Positions 1-35,678 of a stretch of DNA of 64,000 bases are shown one piece after another; the first letter of the stretch is position 1; each line of letters starts with the position of its first letter. The notes under the pieces were generated by a model that was not told the origin of the DNA, did no database searches, and saw only the letters and a list, made by a program, of their open reading frames with translations. A program made the translations under genes and the position numbers. The stretch is from Flaccisagitta enflata. Taxonomy: Eukaryota > Chaetognatha > Sagittoidea > Aphragmophora. Location of the stretch: positions 17,732,001 through 17,796,000 of the forward strand of contig OZ231127.1 in the NCBI GenBank assembly GCA_965153355.1, given 5' to 3'.

Positions 1-239
1 CCTCGGTACATGCGGTCGACGGGTACTTGGCGACGGACGAAATTTTTTGGCTGACGTGTTTTCTTTTACTTCATTCTTTTAATCTAATAGAATTCCGTCT
101 GTAACAAATGACAATCACCGTTCCCTTGAAATTATTGGAAGTGTACCAAGTTTCATTCCAATCCGTCTTGAATTGCAGAACCCAGGCTTGATCTGACGGA
201 TCTTGATCTGACGGATGATCCTATAGGTGGACAGAGCTA

Positions 240-690
240 CGTGCACGCGACTGAAAATGATCAAGTGGTCATAATGAGCAAAACAACCAAACGGAAATGT
301 CACAGAATTTCAGTGATAGAACCTTCACGTCATGTTCTAACACCATGCCGAGTTACATTCAACCCCTTCAACCAACGGACGCACCAATTGACAGACATGG
401 TCGCATGCACACGACTGAAAAAGATAAAATGGTCATTACGAGTAAACCAAAGGAAAATGATGAAGATTGGTACACAGACCGCTCACGTCATGTTTTACCA
501 CCAAGCCAAGTTTTTTTCCACCACTAGCTTTTGGAGCCCCTTCAGCCAATGGACGGACCGACGGACGGACGCTGCAGCATGAGCGCGACTAAAGAGATCA
601 AATGGTCACTAAGAACAAAAAAATCACGGGAAAAAGTTGAAATTTGGTACACTAACCCCACATGTCATATTCTATTACTATAAAAAGTGT
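240..690. repeat. ~170-bp diverged tandem repeat
   Basis: Three successive units share a start (GCACGCGACTGAAAA, GCACACGACTGAAAA, GAGCGCGACTAAAGA near 242, 407 and 583), a middle of the type ATGGTCA...ACCAAA...GGTACAC, a CACGTCATGTT block, and an end rich in GACGGACCGACGGAC. The last unit is incomplete. Units differ by many substitutions, so this is an old array. The GACC/GACGG ends recall the GTCY tract of the small hairpin elements elsewhere in the window. Confidence 0.6.
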
Positions 691-896
691 ATTTCCCCAT
701 CCATAAGGTTATTTGAGTATTAAATTCTGAAGTAAGGAAACACCTTTTTGGCTGTGTATTCAGCATCGTGAATCTATCTCTTGGGTACGCTGTGTGATCA
801 AAGTTGTAATGTGTTGTGATGTTTCACGACGGTTGTATTCAGCTACTTGCCTCTTAAAAACCCCAGACGAAATTTTTTGGTCGGGCAAACTCAATC

Positions 897-1052
897 TTTT
901 GCTAATGAAGTGCTTAGAAGTACAAAGCGCGTAAAGAATTCATAGACTGACGGACTGACCAAAAGACTTAAAAGACAGTTGGCGAACTCATTCCTCAACA
1001 TCTCTAGGCTTTTGTCCGTCAAAAACCCCAGACGAAATTTTTCGTCTTATCA
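897..1052. repeat. ~155-bp dispersed repeat, copy 1 of 3
   Basis: Contains TTTTGCTAATGAAGTGC, AAAGCGCGTAAAGAATTC, a CTGACGGACTGACCAAAAG block, ACAGTTGGCG, and ends in CAAAAACCCCAGACGAAAT. The same ordered blocks recur at 2287-2436 and 2437-2600. No coding potential is seen. Confidence 0.55.
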
Positions 1053-1562
1053 GACAAAATTGTTCGTCTGGTCAGACATAATTTTTCATATGAGGGTTGG
1101 AGCTCAAACGAATTTTTTTTTCCCATTCATATCCTGACTGAGTACAGACGAAAGTGAAATACAAGAAGTTAACCCCCAAAACTGCTTGGCACCCCTACAG
1201 CCGCAATCGCTTAATGAAAATAGGCATATAAGATTGGAAATAGAAGTTCACATCAGTACAATTAGCCTCATCAGAGCGATTTTAATTTCAATCCCAGTAA
1301 AAGTTTATAGCTTAAAAACTAGCTAAAATTAACACTTTTTAGAATATTGTTAAATACAATTTTTCACTAATTTTTGCTATAATTCTCTGCAAATTGAGAA
1401 TTCCCAAAATAAACTCACGATTAATTGACCTCATATTCTCTTCCATTCCTACATATGTCTTTCTTCATTCCCAGTTGAGAGCTGTAGAGTCTGCTTTTGA
1501 GGGTGCTTTGTATTTTTGTCTGTATATATATTGTCGTTCACGACCATCGCTAAGGGAAGCTA

Positions 1563-1703
1563 ATTTTTTGTTGCGGACACGCAACTCTATAGGAGCTTTG
1601 TCGTCCGTCGCGATCGGTAAGCACGAGAGTCAAAAGTGTAAGCAGCCCCCATTCACCCCGGCCCACCCGTCCGCAACTGATGGCCGTGTACACGGCGTTG
1701 TTT
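1563..1703 (+). mobile_element. Small hairpin element (HINE-like), GTTGCG subtype
   Basis: The 5' hairpin is GTTGCGGACACGCAAC, followed by TCTATAGGAGCTTTGTCGTCCGTCG, then a core. The subterminal GTCCGCAAC is complementary to GTTGCGGAC of the 5' end. The 3' palindrome is GCCGTGTACACGGC, then GTTGTTT. The arrangement matches the other copies listed here. Family assignment to non-autonomous Helentrons is inference from architecture. Confidence 0.6.
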
Positions 1704-2159
1704 AAGTCTCAGAGAAGGGTGAGATCGACGGAGGACGGACGTGTCGGGAGAGATCCTTCCAAAGGGAAAAGTTCAAATTTGATTTGGCGTTTTAGCCGTC
1801 CTTCGACGTCGTCAACTCGTTCGTCGCCGCCGCAACCATCAATACCAACTGATTCCTGAAACTAAAAAACTTTAGTTGAATAACAATCGGCAACATAAAG
1901 AATTTATGAACAGCAGCACTTTTTAGAAATATACAAATTGCTGCTTTTAGATAAAGTAATATAGATATAATTCAATAAAGAGTAGCTTGTTGGTTTGCTT
2001 GGCCGCGACACAATATCAAAATTGTTTTTTTTTTTGACAGCACTGTCTCGAGCCGAGTTACATTCACCTGAAATGAGGTACACAAATTCTTTATGACATA
2101 AAAGCAACCACTTTTTAGTCGCGTGCTACGCAACAATACTAGTCAAGTTTGATGGTGGG

Positions 2160-2290
2160 GAGGATGAGGATGGGGATGATGATGAGGATGAGGATGGGGA
2201 TGATGATGAGGACCAGGATCGATCCGTATCATCATTCTGTATCATCATTCCGTATCATCATTCAGTATCATCATTCAGTATCATCAATTT
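2160..2290. repeat. GATGAG-type and ATCATTC simple repeats
   Basis: Two adjoining simple arrays: GGATGAGGATGGGGATGATGAT repeats (about 2160-2215), then about five copies of GTATCATCATTCA (about 2227-2285). No gene features. Confidence 0.75.
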
Positions 2291-2600
2291 TTTGCTAAAA
2301 AAAGCGCCTAAAAGTGTCAAGCGTGTAAATAAGCCTCCATTCAAAGACCGACGGACCGACCAAAAGATTCAAAAAACAGTTGGCGTTCTTATTCCTCAAT
2401 GTTAGTAGATTTTTCCCCTTCAAAAACCAAAACTAAATTTTGGGAAAAAAAAGTGCTAAATAGTATCAAGCGCGTAAAGAATTCACTCATTCATACACCG
2501 ACGGACCGACCAAGACTCAAAAGACAGTCTGCGTTCTTGTTCTCTAATGTTTCTAGCTTTTTTCCCCTCAAAAACCCCAGACTAAATTTCGTCTGAGACG
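2287..2600. repeat. ~155-bp dispersed repeat, copies 2 and 3 in tandem
   Basis: Two adjacent copies (2287-2436, 2437-2600) of the unit also at 897-1052, each with a GCGTGTAAA or GCGCGTAAAG block, the CCGACGGACCGACCAA block and a CAAAAACC end. The second copy runs into the AGACGAAATTTCGTCT cluster. Confidence 0.55.
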
Positions 2601-2700
2601 AAATTTCGTCTGAGGCTCAGACGAAAATTTTTCGTCTGACGAGGCCACCAGACGAAATTTCGTCTGAGACGAAATTCGGAGACAAAATTTCGTCTGAGGG
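2571..2700. repeat. Cluster of AGACGAAATTTCGTCT palindromes
   Basis: About five overlapping copies of the self-complementary AGACGAAATTTCGTCT or near versions occur in 130 bp. Related single or paired motifs occur near 35, 866 and 1029-1070. No protein reading frame explains the pattern. Confidence 0.65.
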
Positions 2701-3571
2701 TTTTTGCCAAAGTGATGCTGAAGCGAGCCTATTGGCCTGAGAGAGTGGGCAAGGCTTGTGAGTGGTCGGGGTGTCCCCCCGGATGTAACTCTGCTGCCGC
2801 TGCTGGAAGGATTTAAAGTTGCTAAGAAATTTTTGGCCTTCCCTCCCCTGAGTAGTAAATATCAAAATTGCCTGGGGCAAAAAGAGTAAAGAATTGTGAT
2901 AATTTGGTTTATTGAAAACTATAAGCCCTTGCTGTCCCTATTAGCCCTTGCTGTCCCTATTAGCCCTGGAGTTTGTTAATACTCTAGTACTGCTCTTGCC
3001 CAGCTGTTTGAGACTTTTTCCCTTTTTTGAGCTTGTTTAAAGCTAATTTTGGCTATTTAAACAAGTTTGCATTTGTAAAAAAAACTTTTGTTTATTATTG
3101 TAAAATGATATTCTATCTAAAAATTACTTAAGGAAGCTTTCCTGAATGATCCATGTTATCTTCAAAAGTCATAAAAGGGGAAAAAAGCAGAAAATCTTAA
3201 ATTTCGACGTTTTTCTTTGAAATCAAATTTTTTTTATGAAAAAATTCAAAACAAGCACTAAAAATGTGATTTACTGTTGATTCAGACTTAGTTTTACACT
3301 ATTCTGCTAAAAAAATATCAATTATTGAGAAAAAAAATTTTTCGATTTTTTTTACCTTGGGGGTGGCTCGGGCAAATTTAGGGGTGGCCCGTTAGGGGGG
3401 TTCTAAGTGGAAATTCAGAAATCGCTGTGGTGGCGCCACTTTCACCCACCTGAAGTGTCAACTGCCACAGCCAGTGGCATAATTGTCCAAACACAGTGGG
3501 CTGTAGGGGGGGTGCTAACGCTTAGGGTCCCGCCTCAGCTCTTAAAATGGTCCCTTCTGTACAACGTCTGT

Positions 3572-3692
3572 ATTTTAGATGCGTCATCGCATCTCTATAA
3601 GAAAGAGTCTGTCCGTCCGTCGGTCCGTCGATCATTGCGCCTCTTCTAATATCACGCAGATGACGCATCTAGTTGCCCGATCGGGCTTGTTC
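3572..3692 (+). mobile_element. Small hairpin element (HINE-like), GATGCG subtype
   Basis: The 5' hairpin is GATGCGTCATCGCATC, then CTATAAGAAAGAGTCTGTCC and a GTCCGTCGGTCC tract. The subterminal TGACGCATC is complementary to the 5' GATGCGTCA. The 3' palindrome is GCCCGATCGGGC, then TTGTT. At about 120 bp it is the shortest full copy, and it lies 62 bp downstream of the NOSIP exon 3 donor. Confidence 0.65.
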
Positions 3693-3753
3693 AGTCATCG
3701 AAAACCAATTTCATCAATAATTCATTCAAACCTTCATACTTAGTATTACTTAC

Positions 3754-5332
3754 TTTCACCACTCATATTACTGAGGCAACCGCTGCCGCTTGCGCCTGGC
3801 TGTGGCTCATCAGACTGTTTTGAAGAGGTAGCCGTGGAGGAAGAGGTGGAGGTGGAGGAGGATGGAACGGGAGAGGAGGACTTCTTTCCGACGCCATCGT
3901 GTTTGATCAAGGCCAAGGGATTTTTCTTGAATGGATCCAACGGTTTGCTGATAATCGATCCCTCTTGTTTCATGAACTCTTTCACCTGCGGAACATCGAT
4001 GATCGACGATTACAGAATCGCCGATTATAAAGAGAGATTAACCTTTAAACCTTTAATGATCGCCGTCGATGATTCGACCCGCGGTAAGTTGAATTAAAGA
4101 GAAGAACAGAGGTCGTTGAACTCAATAAGGCAGCATTGGGTCAGGGCGTGAGAAAGATTTTCACAGGGGTGTACAAAGTTGAGAATTACCCCCCCCCCCG
4201 TGGGGAGGAAATAAAATCAAAGGGTTTAGAGATGGGGAATGAAATCAAAGGGTGGAAAAAAAGAAAAAAAAAAAGTATTTGACTACGACAACAAAATTTT
4301 ACACCATTCTGACCATATCTTAAATATATCTTTACTCTGCGGGATACAAAATTTTTAAACCAATTTTTGATCCAACGGGGAAGGAAATCAAAGACAAAGG
4401 AAGAAATCAAGCGCCGCTCAACTCTACACACCCCTGGATTTTAAACATACTATCTTCGCCAAAAGAAACGCAGCAGTTATAGAAATGGCATCAACTTTGG
4501 AAGAATGCTGCTCTTAAACGAATAATGCTACACTTCCCAGATTGGTTCCATTTTAAACATTTAAAGAGAGCTTTAAAATGGGTTCAATCTGAAATCTCTA
4601 GCTTTTCTCGTTTAGGAGCAATACTCTTCCAAAGTTGATGCTATTTTTAAAACTGCTGCGTTTCTTTCGGCGAAGATAGTAGGTTGTAACGGTTAATGGA
4701 ACAGACTAACACAAACACAGTCCAGACCTACCCTCTCTTCGCTTTTCTCCTCAAGAAGCCGTTTGTGCTCAAGTTCTTCCTTGGCCTTGTGACGTTCGTA
4801 ATCTTTTAACTTTTTCGCGATGAGTCTTTTTTGTTGAATCATGTATTCTGAAACGCGAGATTTCCAGATTAATTCATACAACTACGTCCAATCAAGATAG
4901 ACAAAGTATGAGTTTGTGACAGAATGAATGAATGAATGAATGAATAAATGAATGAATGAATAAATGAATGAATGAATGAATGAAAGATGTGAAATGTTAA
5001 AAAAGCATGCCTGCTACAGAATGACCAATTTTAATGATTCATGCCGTTTAAAAGCCTGGTGACGACGCACATAGGTGCCACAAAAGCTATCTGCAGCCCT
5101 TCCAATCGCATATTTTACCTATAATGGCTTCGCGTTCGTACAAATATCCATCTGGTGTGATGACGGGGTCCTTGCAAGGTTGAAGCGACAAGTTGCAACA
5201 GTCAAATTCTTGCATCGAGTCTTTGCTGAACCGCGCCTTTTCCGTTCCCCATCCCGACGCCTCCGTGTCCTTTTTCTTCTCGTGATAAGAGTAAACCGCA
5301 CCCGCGGTACAATTTCTCGAGTGACGCGTCAT
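3754..5332 (-). CDS. NOSIP: NOSIP ortholog, 5' part (exons 1-3)
   Basis: Nitric oxide synthase-interacting protein; in vertebrates an E3 ubiquitin ligase with a split U-box that binds eNOS/nNOS. Exons on the minus strand are 5119-5332, 4732-4847 and 3754-3985, all with GT-AG introns and matching phases. The protein starts MTRHSRNCTAGAVYSYHEKK, which fits the family N-terminus, then a U-box half with CCNLSLQPC and PDGYLYEREAI. It continues with a basic coiled segment (IAKKLKDYERHKAKEELEHK) and a linker beginning VKEFMKQEGSIISKPLDPF. A Ser/Thr-rich low-complexity stretch follows, unlike the vertebrate linker. The C-terminal half of the U-box region is not in the window. The start is the first ATG of the conserved N-terminus, 450 bp downstream of the ZNF236 stop. 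Confidence 0.93.
4164..4436. mobile_element. hAT-like MITE with 8-bp target duplication
   Basis: A 273-bp element in NOSIP intron 2. The ends are CAGGGGTGTACAAAGTTGAG on the left and CTCAACTCTACACACCCCTG on the right, imperfect inverted repeats. It is flanked by GATTTTCA (4156-4163) and GATTTTAA (4437-4444), an 8-bp duplication with one mismatch. CAGGGGTG ends and 8-bp duplications are typical of hAT elements. Inside are poly-C and 'AAATCAAAGGG' blocks that also occur at the ends of the large element at 49667-56931. Confidence 0.75.
4450..4679. mobile_element. Palindromic Tc1/mariner-like MITE (TA duplication)
   Basis: A 230-bp near-complete inverted repeat. The left end, CTATCTTCGCC followed by GAAACGCAGCAGTT and GGCATCAACTTTGGAAGA, is mirrored at the right end by TCTTCCAAAGTTGATGC, AACTGCTGCGTTTC and GGCGAAGATAG. 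TA flanks both ends (4448-4449, 4680-4681). It starts 5 bp after the target duplication of the preceding hAT-like MITE, within the same intron. Confidence 0.8.
4922..4984. repeat. (AATG)n microsatellite
   Basis: About 15 tetranucleotide units of GAAT/AATG with two AAATG interruptions, in NOSIP intron 1. Confidence 0.9.
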
Positions 5333-5781
5333 GGCGTGTTTATTCTTTTTTAAGGAAGATATAAGTATTTCTTATTTTAAGAACAATTCTTATCTTTCGG
5401 GAGCTAAAATGAAAGAGAACAAGTAACAAACCCGTGAAACAAATGCAAGAGCATGATCAAACAATTTATGGGCATTGGGCAACGAAGGTGCAAAAATTGA
5501 TATAAACTTGATTCATTAAAATTGGTGTTAATCTGGAATTTGGGAGTACGTAAAATTGATGTTTGAGGGACCAGGATTTTGAGGATATACGGTAACAAGA
5601 AACCACAGCTCGGCAAACCACAGCTCGGCAATGCTGGCCAATTCAACAAGATTGCTACCAGCATGAAACACCACCGCGTCATCACGTCTTTGAAACGCAT
5701 GCGCGAGCCCACTGCGTGTAACTCTATGCACTATGCTACGGAAAGCAGGACGGCTAAACGGCGTACATCTTAAGCTAGGCA
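5333..5781 (-). other. NOSIP-ZNF236 gap
   Basis: Between the ZNF236 stop and the NOSIP start there are 449 bp with no supportable coding region. Short open frames are present but match nothing. The gap must hold the ZNF236 3' UTR and the NOSIP promoter or 5' UTR. I see no clear poly(A) signal or TATA element. Confidence 0.6.
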
Positions 5782-32011
<26,230 letters not shown>

Positions 32012-32526
32012 CTTGCCGATATATCAGCCTCGTTAGTTTAGTAATTAAGTTTATAGAGCATTATCAATTCAACCAATCCATCTTTCCTTCCTTTTTCTCA
32101 CGCCATTGTCTTATCAGTTACACAACGTATCAACACAACTAGAAACTGAAGTGAAATTATTGATTCATTAATAGACGATACGCAATCGTGTGAACTTTGT
32201 CCGGGTAGATTGGATATGATGAGAGTTTGCTCTTCACCATGCACCATTTTGTCGTTCTCATATAGGCCTGATTTCACCAGCATGACAGGGACGGATAATT
32301 TGCGTGAGGACAACTCATCTTTCCACATCAACAACTTATGGCAAGACAATGGTTGATCATTCATCTGCCATATTTTACCCTGACAGCGGTGCCCATTTGT
32401 GACAGCACCTCATACTGAGTGGTTCTAGGTTGTCATGAAGCACCATCGATCGTTTTTCAGGTCGACAACTCGTGATTCAAGATTACTAACAATCACCGCT
32501 AGGCACTAGCTATGCTCATTCGTGAA
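32012..32526 (-). other. ZNF236-WASHC3 gap
   Basis: 515 bp between the WASHC3 stop and the ZNF236 start. It holds an open frame of 88 codons (32098-32364, minus) that resembles no family I know. I do not call it a gene. The ZNF236 promoter and 5' UTR and the WASHC3 3' UTR must lie here. Confidence 0.5.
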
Positions 32527-33537
32527 TTAGCCCCAACCATCATCATCCGGCGCGTCCTCCAGTTTGACGGGCCTTTCCGGATCATCGAGAATGTCGACGT
32601 CGAAATCAGGCAACTCGACACTCATCTTATTCTTCACGGCCTGCAGCGGCACTTGCATCCTTATCATCCGAAAATAGCCCTTGAGCTGTGGGTGATCTTT
32701 GGCGGGAACCATGCCCTCTTCACCAACAAATCCTTCCGCCGTTGCGCTCGCTTCCACATCAGCGGTCATGGGTGGCGGTCCCGCCGGAGGCGGAGGCGGT
32801 GGGGGTACGCCACTGCCAGGTGGAGGTGGAGGCGGTGGGGGTGGCGGAGGGATACCACTACCAGGTGGCGGGGGTGGCGGGGGTGGCGGCGGGGGTGGGG
32901 GCGCACCCGCCGACGCGGCAGTTACCGAGTTAGCCGTTGAAGGGCTTGCATTCGACGCCTGGGCTTTGGCTTGGACGTTCTCAAGACCAGCGATAGAATT
33001 CAACTTGGCCTCCAAAATATTGAGAGTGGCCTCAACTTTGTCAACGCGGATAGAAACTCGTTCCAATCTAGGTCAAATGAATCGGTTCAACTTCAAGAAA
33101 ATTACATGCCTACAATTTCGAGTGAATGGACAACACAAGGACAACCATCAGCTAGGTTTCTTTCTACATTGTGGGAGATCTCATGCTATTAAAAGCTCAT
33201 CTCAAGACCTACCATAAGCAAAAACAGTTGCTTAAGCCATGAACATGAGAGAGTTGAGAGACCTACTCGACCTCAGGCTGTACATCTTGGATATCAGCCA
33301 TATCTTTATCATGCGTGACGAACTGCTAACTGAGCGATCTTGCTCAGATCAAAGTCTTAGTCAGAGTTACACATCGATGTCCTACCTATCTTCACAGGTG
33401 CAGGCAAACTTGTTGAGAAAGGAGGCAGAGTGAGCGGCGAAATGATTGACAAAGGAAAGTAGACGCCTATGATTGATCGAGTCCACTTCGGTGAAATCAA
33501 TCCCGGGAGAAACCAGCGGAAGTCCGCGGATATCCAT
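32527..33537 (-). CDS. WASHC3: WASHC3 (CCDC53) ortholog, polyproline-rich
   Basis: Subunit 3 of the WASH complex, which activates Arp2/3 actin nucleation on endosomes. Two exons, 33386-33537 and 32527-33067, joined by a GT-AG intron (phase 2); 230 aa. The N-terminus MDIRGLPLVSPGIDFTEVD and SFVNHFAAHSASFLNKF match the family, followed by the coiled coil RVDKVEATLNILEAKLNSI, the most conserved part. Three proline blocks separated by GSGIP/GSGVP (about residues 90-135) come next, then KDHPQLKGYFRMIRMQVPLQAVKNKM, which is the conserved C-terminal helix. Human WASHC3 lacks such proline blocks as far as I recall. The start is the first Met giving the conserved N-terminus. Confidence 0.93.
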
Positions 33538-34132
33538 GGCTGCACCGCAAGTGCAAATCTTTTTTTTTTTTAAGTTTTTACTCAACTCAAGTGCCCCTCA
33601 AATGTCTGTGTAGGTAAAATACAAAAGTAAAACGCGGGTATCAATGATAAGGCAAGCAATCATTGAGCCTGAGACACTTAAAATGTAATTAATCATGAAT
33701 GTAATTTGACTTGTTTTCCAACACATTAACAATGTTGAGAAATCGAAAGGACATACATGTCATATATTTGTGTCAGGCAAAATAAGGGTAGAAATGAGTA
33801 AAATTGAAAAAATTATAGAGGCCACATTCGGCAGTAAAAATACGCAAACAATAAACGAGTAAATATATTCAGCGGCTGTAGAAAATGGGATGTTATACTT
33901 GTTAAGTAATATTGAAGGCCTAAAAAGGCCAAATCAGAGTGCTCAGTAGTCGGAATGTTTTTTGCAGCACTCACCTCGTCTAAATTAGTGCCCCAGCAAA
34001 AGGCGCTTAGCATAGCAAACAAGCTTTACACAAGAATACTGAAACCATAGACGCTGGGCCTATCAGCAAAGCAATGTGTTAGACAAAGCCGAAGTTACCG
34101 CCTCTGTAAGTTTGTAACTGCAAATTGAGAAA
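33538..34132 (-). other. WASHC3-RDH gap
   Basis: 595 bp (748 bp if the RDH-like frame ends at its first stop) with no convincing coding region; AT-rich, with one T run at 33559-33569. It should contain the WASHC3 promoter. No known repeat was recognised. Confidence 0.5.
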
Positions 34133-35257
34133 TCAAACTTTATGCGCTTCGCAAACTACCTCCTCACTCCACTCCCAAAACTTGGCGGTAAATTGATAGT
34201 TAAGTTCGGCTCGATCAACTTGCCCAACAGCGCAATCGGCGTAATACAAGCCGGAATCATCGGCCACTTGTTCGCTGACGGCGCATTAGATCGACGTCTG
34301 AGCGCCTTCCTCCAACGTCTTGAAGGGAAACGTCAACGGCTGAATGAAATACGGCAATTTCTCCGTCATCCTCATGAAGGCGTTGTGCCTGTCAAACCCG
34401 TATACGTCCTCCCCTGTTTTTCTATCGATTCCGATGTCCGTCATCATGCCTCCGGGATGCAAGGAGTACGCGCAAACTCCGGTGCCCGCGAGACGTTTGC
34501 CGAGTTCATTCGAGAAGAGAATAATTGCCAGTTTGGAATTGGAATGCCTCACTCCTCCCGGCGTGGTGATGATAGACTCAAAAAAGGGCCAAACGAGGTC
34601 GATGGCGCGGGGAATGAAACGAGGCCGCGGAAGAACCTCGTAATTGGCGAACCCGTCGATTTTCAGATTGTCGTTAAAATTTTTAAAAGCGTTGGGGTTG
34701 GCGGCGTCGTGGGCCGAGTCGGCGACGGAAACGACCCGCGATCCGGGACCGGACTTTTTCATAATATCCAGCAGATTCTTGGTGAGAAGAAATGGACCCA
34801 GGTAATTGACCATTATGGTTATTTCGATTCCATTCTCGTTCAACTCGGGCGTTGCTCCGGCCAAAGACATCATCCCGGCGTTATTGATTAACACGTCTAA
34901 TCGTTTCTCGGTATTCAGAAAGGCGTCGGTAAATTTCTGAACGCTCTTGAAGGAAGAGAGATCCAGCTCCATGAACACGACGTTGGGATTTTTGGTCTTG
35001 GCTTTGATTTCGTCGATGACCGGCAAAGTCTTTTTCTGATTGCGACAGGCGAGTATGACTCGAGCGCCTCTCGCGGCCAAGCCCATGGCGGTGAACTTGC
35101 CGATGCCGCTGTTGGCCCCTGTGACGATGACGGTTTTACCCGCCAACGAGGCTCGGCTTTTACACCGACCACCGGCGAAGTGGTACACGTGCAAAAGATG
35201 AGTGATTAAAATGTAGAGAAATGGTAAAGCGGCGAGATATGTCCAGTCCAGCGCCAT
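34133..35257 (-). CDS. RDH-like short-chain dehydrogenase, in-frame stop, likely pseudogene
   Basis: Similar to retinol dehydrogenases 11-14. It is a single exon among intron-rich neighbours, which suggests a retrocopy. The first frame is 323 aa (stop TAA at 34286-34288), but the same frame continues another 50 codons to a TGA at 34133-34135. That extension carries the expected family C-terminus (CAVSEQ, SGLYYADC, FWEWSEE). The family normally has Tyr where the TAA falls (AQTSI-Tyr-CA). The N-terminal membrane segment, the TGANSGIG cofactor site and NNAG are intact. The catalytic YxxxK reads HSNSK (Tyr to His), and the usual catalytic Ser aligns with Asp (VSVADSAH). About 35 extra residues sit between them. 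Activity is doubtful. The alternatives are a stop read-through, an assembly error or a pseudoenzyme. Confidence 0.82.
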
Positions 35258-35678
35258 AGTTTGAGATTCTTTTTATTAGGTGGGAATTGGTTTGAATTTG
35301 TTATCAAATTTGTTATGCTACAATCAGATTGCCAACGCTGTTTGTTCAAGATGGCATGAATGATTTACCCCTTTAACTCTTGTCTCTTGGCGAAATCCGA
35401 GAAAAGAACGGTGGAATGCATCTAAAAACCCTAGAGAAACAATTAATGGTAGTCAAAAGAAAGGAAGAGAGCCAGCTCTCTTATCCTTCAAAGGAAATTT
35501 GCATAAACGACGAGAATCATTAAAAGATAAAAATTTGAAAAGAATCGAACAACATTTTGCAGTGGGATGCGATCATTCATCACGAGCTTTGCATGTATTC
35601 CATGTATCTTCGCCTTTCCCTCATGCAAGATAACCAGAACAAACTCGAGTTTTTTCTCCAATTTCAATGCCTTTTTTT
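35258..35678 (-). other. RDH-VPS18 gap
   Basis: 421 bp between the VPS18 stop and the RDH-like start. It is AT-rich with no coding or repeat signal I can support. A TTTATT at about 35270 (AATAAA on the minus strand) could be a late poly(A) signal for VPS18. Confidence 0.45.

Larger units (their letters stand above)
1..3753 (-). other. Repeat-filled NOSIP intron (no exon found)
   Basis: This stretch follows the donor of the third NOSIP exon, so on the minus strand it should be intron 3 running off the left edge. I looked on the minus strand for the rest of NOSIP (the central linker and C-terminal U-box half) and did not find it. It holds a ~170-bp tandem repeat (about 240-690), three dispersed ~155-bp units (897-1052, 2287-2436, 2437-2600), an AGACGAAATTTCGTCT palindrome cluster (2571-2700), GATGAG and ATCATC simple repeats (2160-2290), and two small hairpin elements (1563-1703, 3572-3692). 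A fragment of the same hairpin family lies near 2113. The intron assignment is inferred. Confidence 0.6.

Noticed and set aside
32098-32364. 88-codon frame between ZNF236 and WASHC3 as a small gene
   Set aside because: No family resemblance, no splice or regulatory support; the length is compatible with chance.
34142-34891. 249-codon plus-strand frame over the RDH-like gene
   Set aside because: The minus strand carries the SDR motifs; this frame has no homology.
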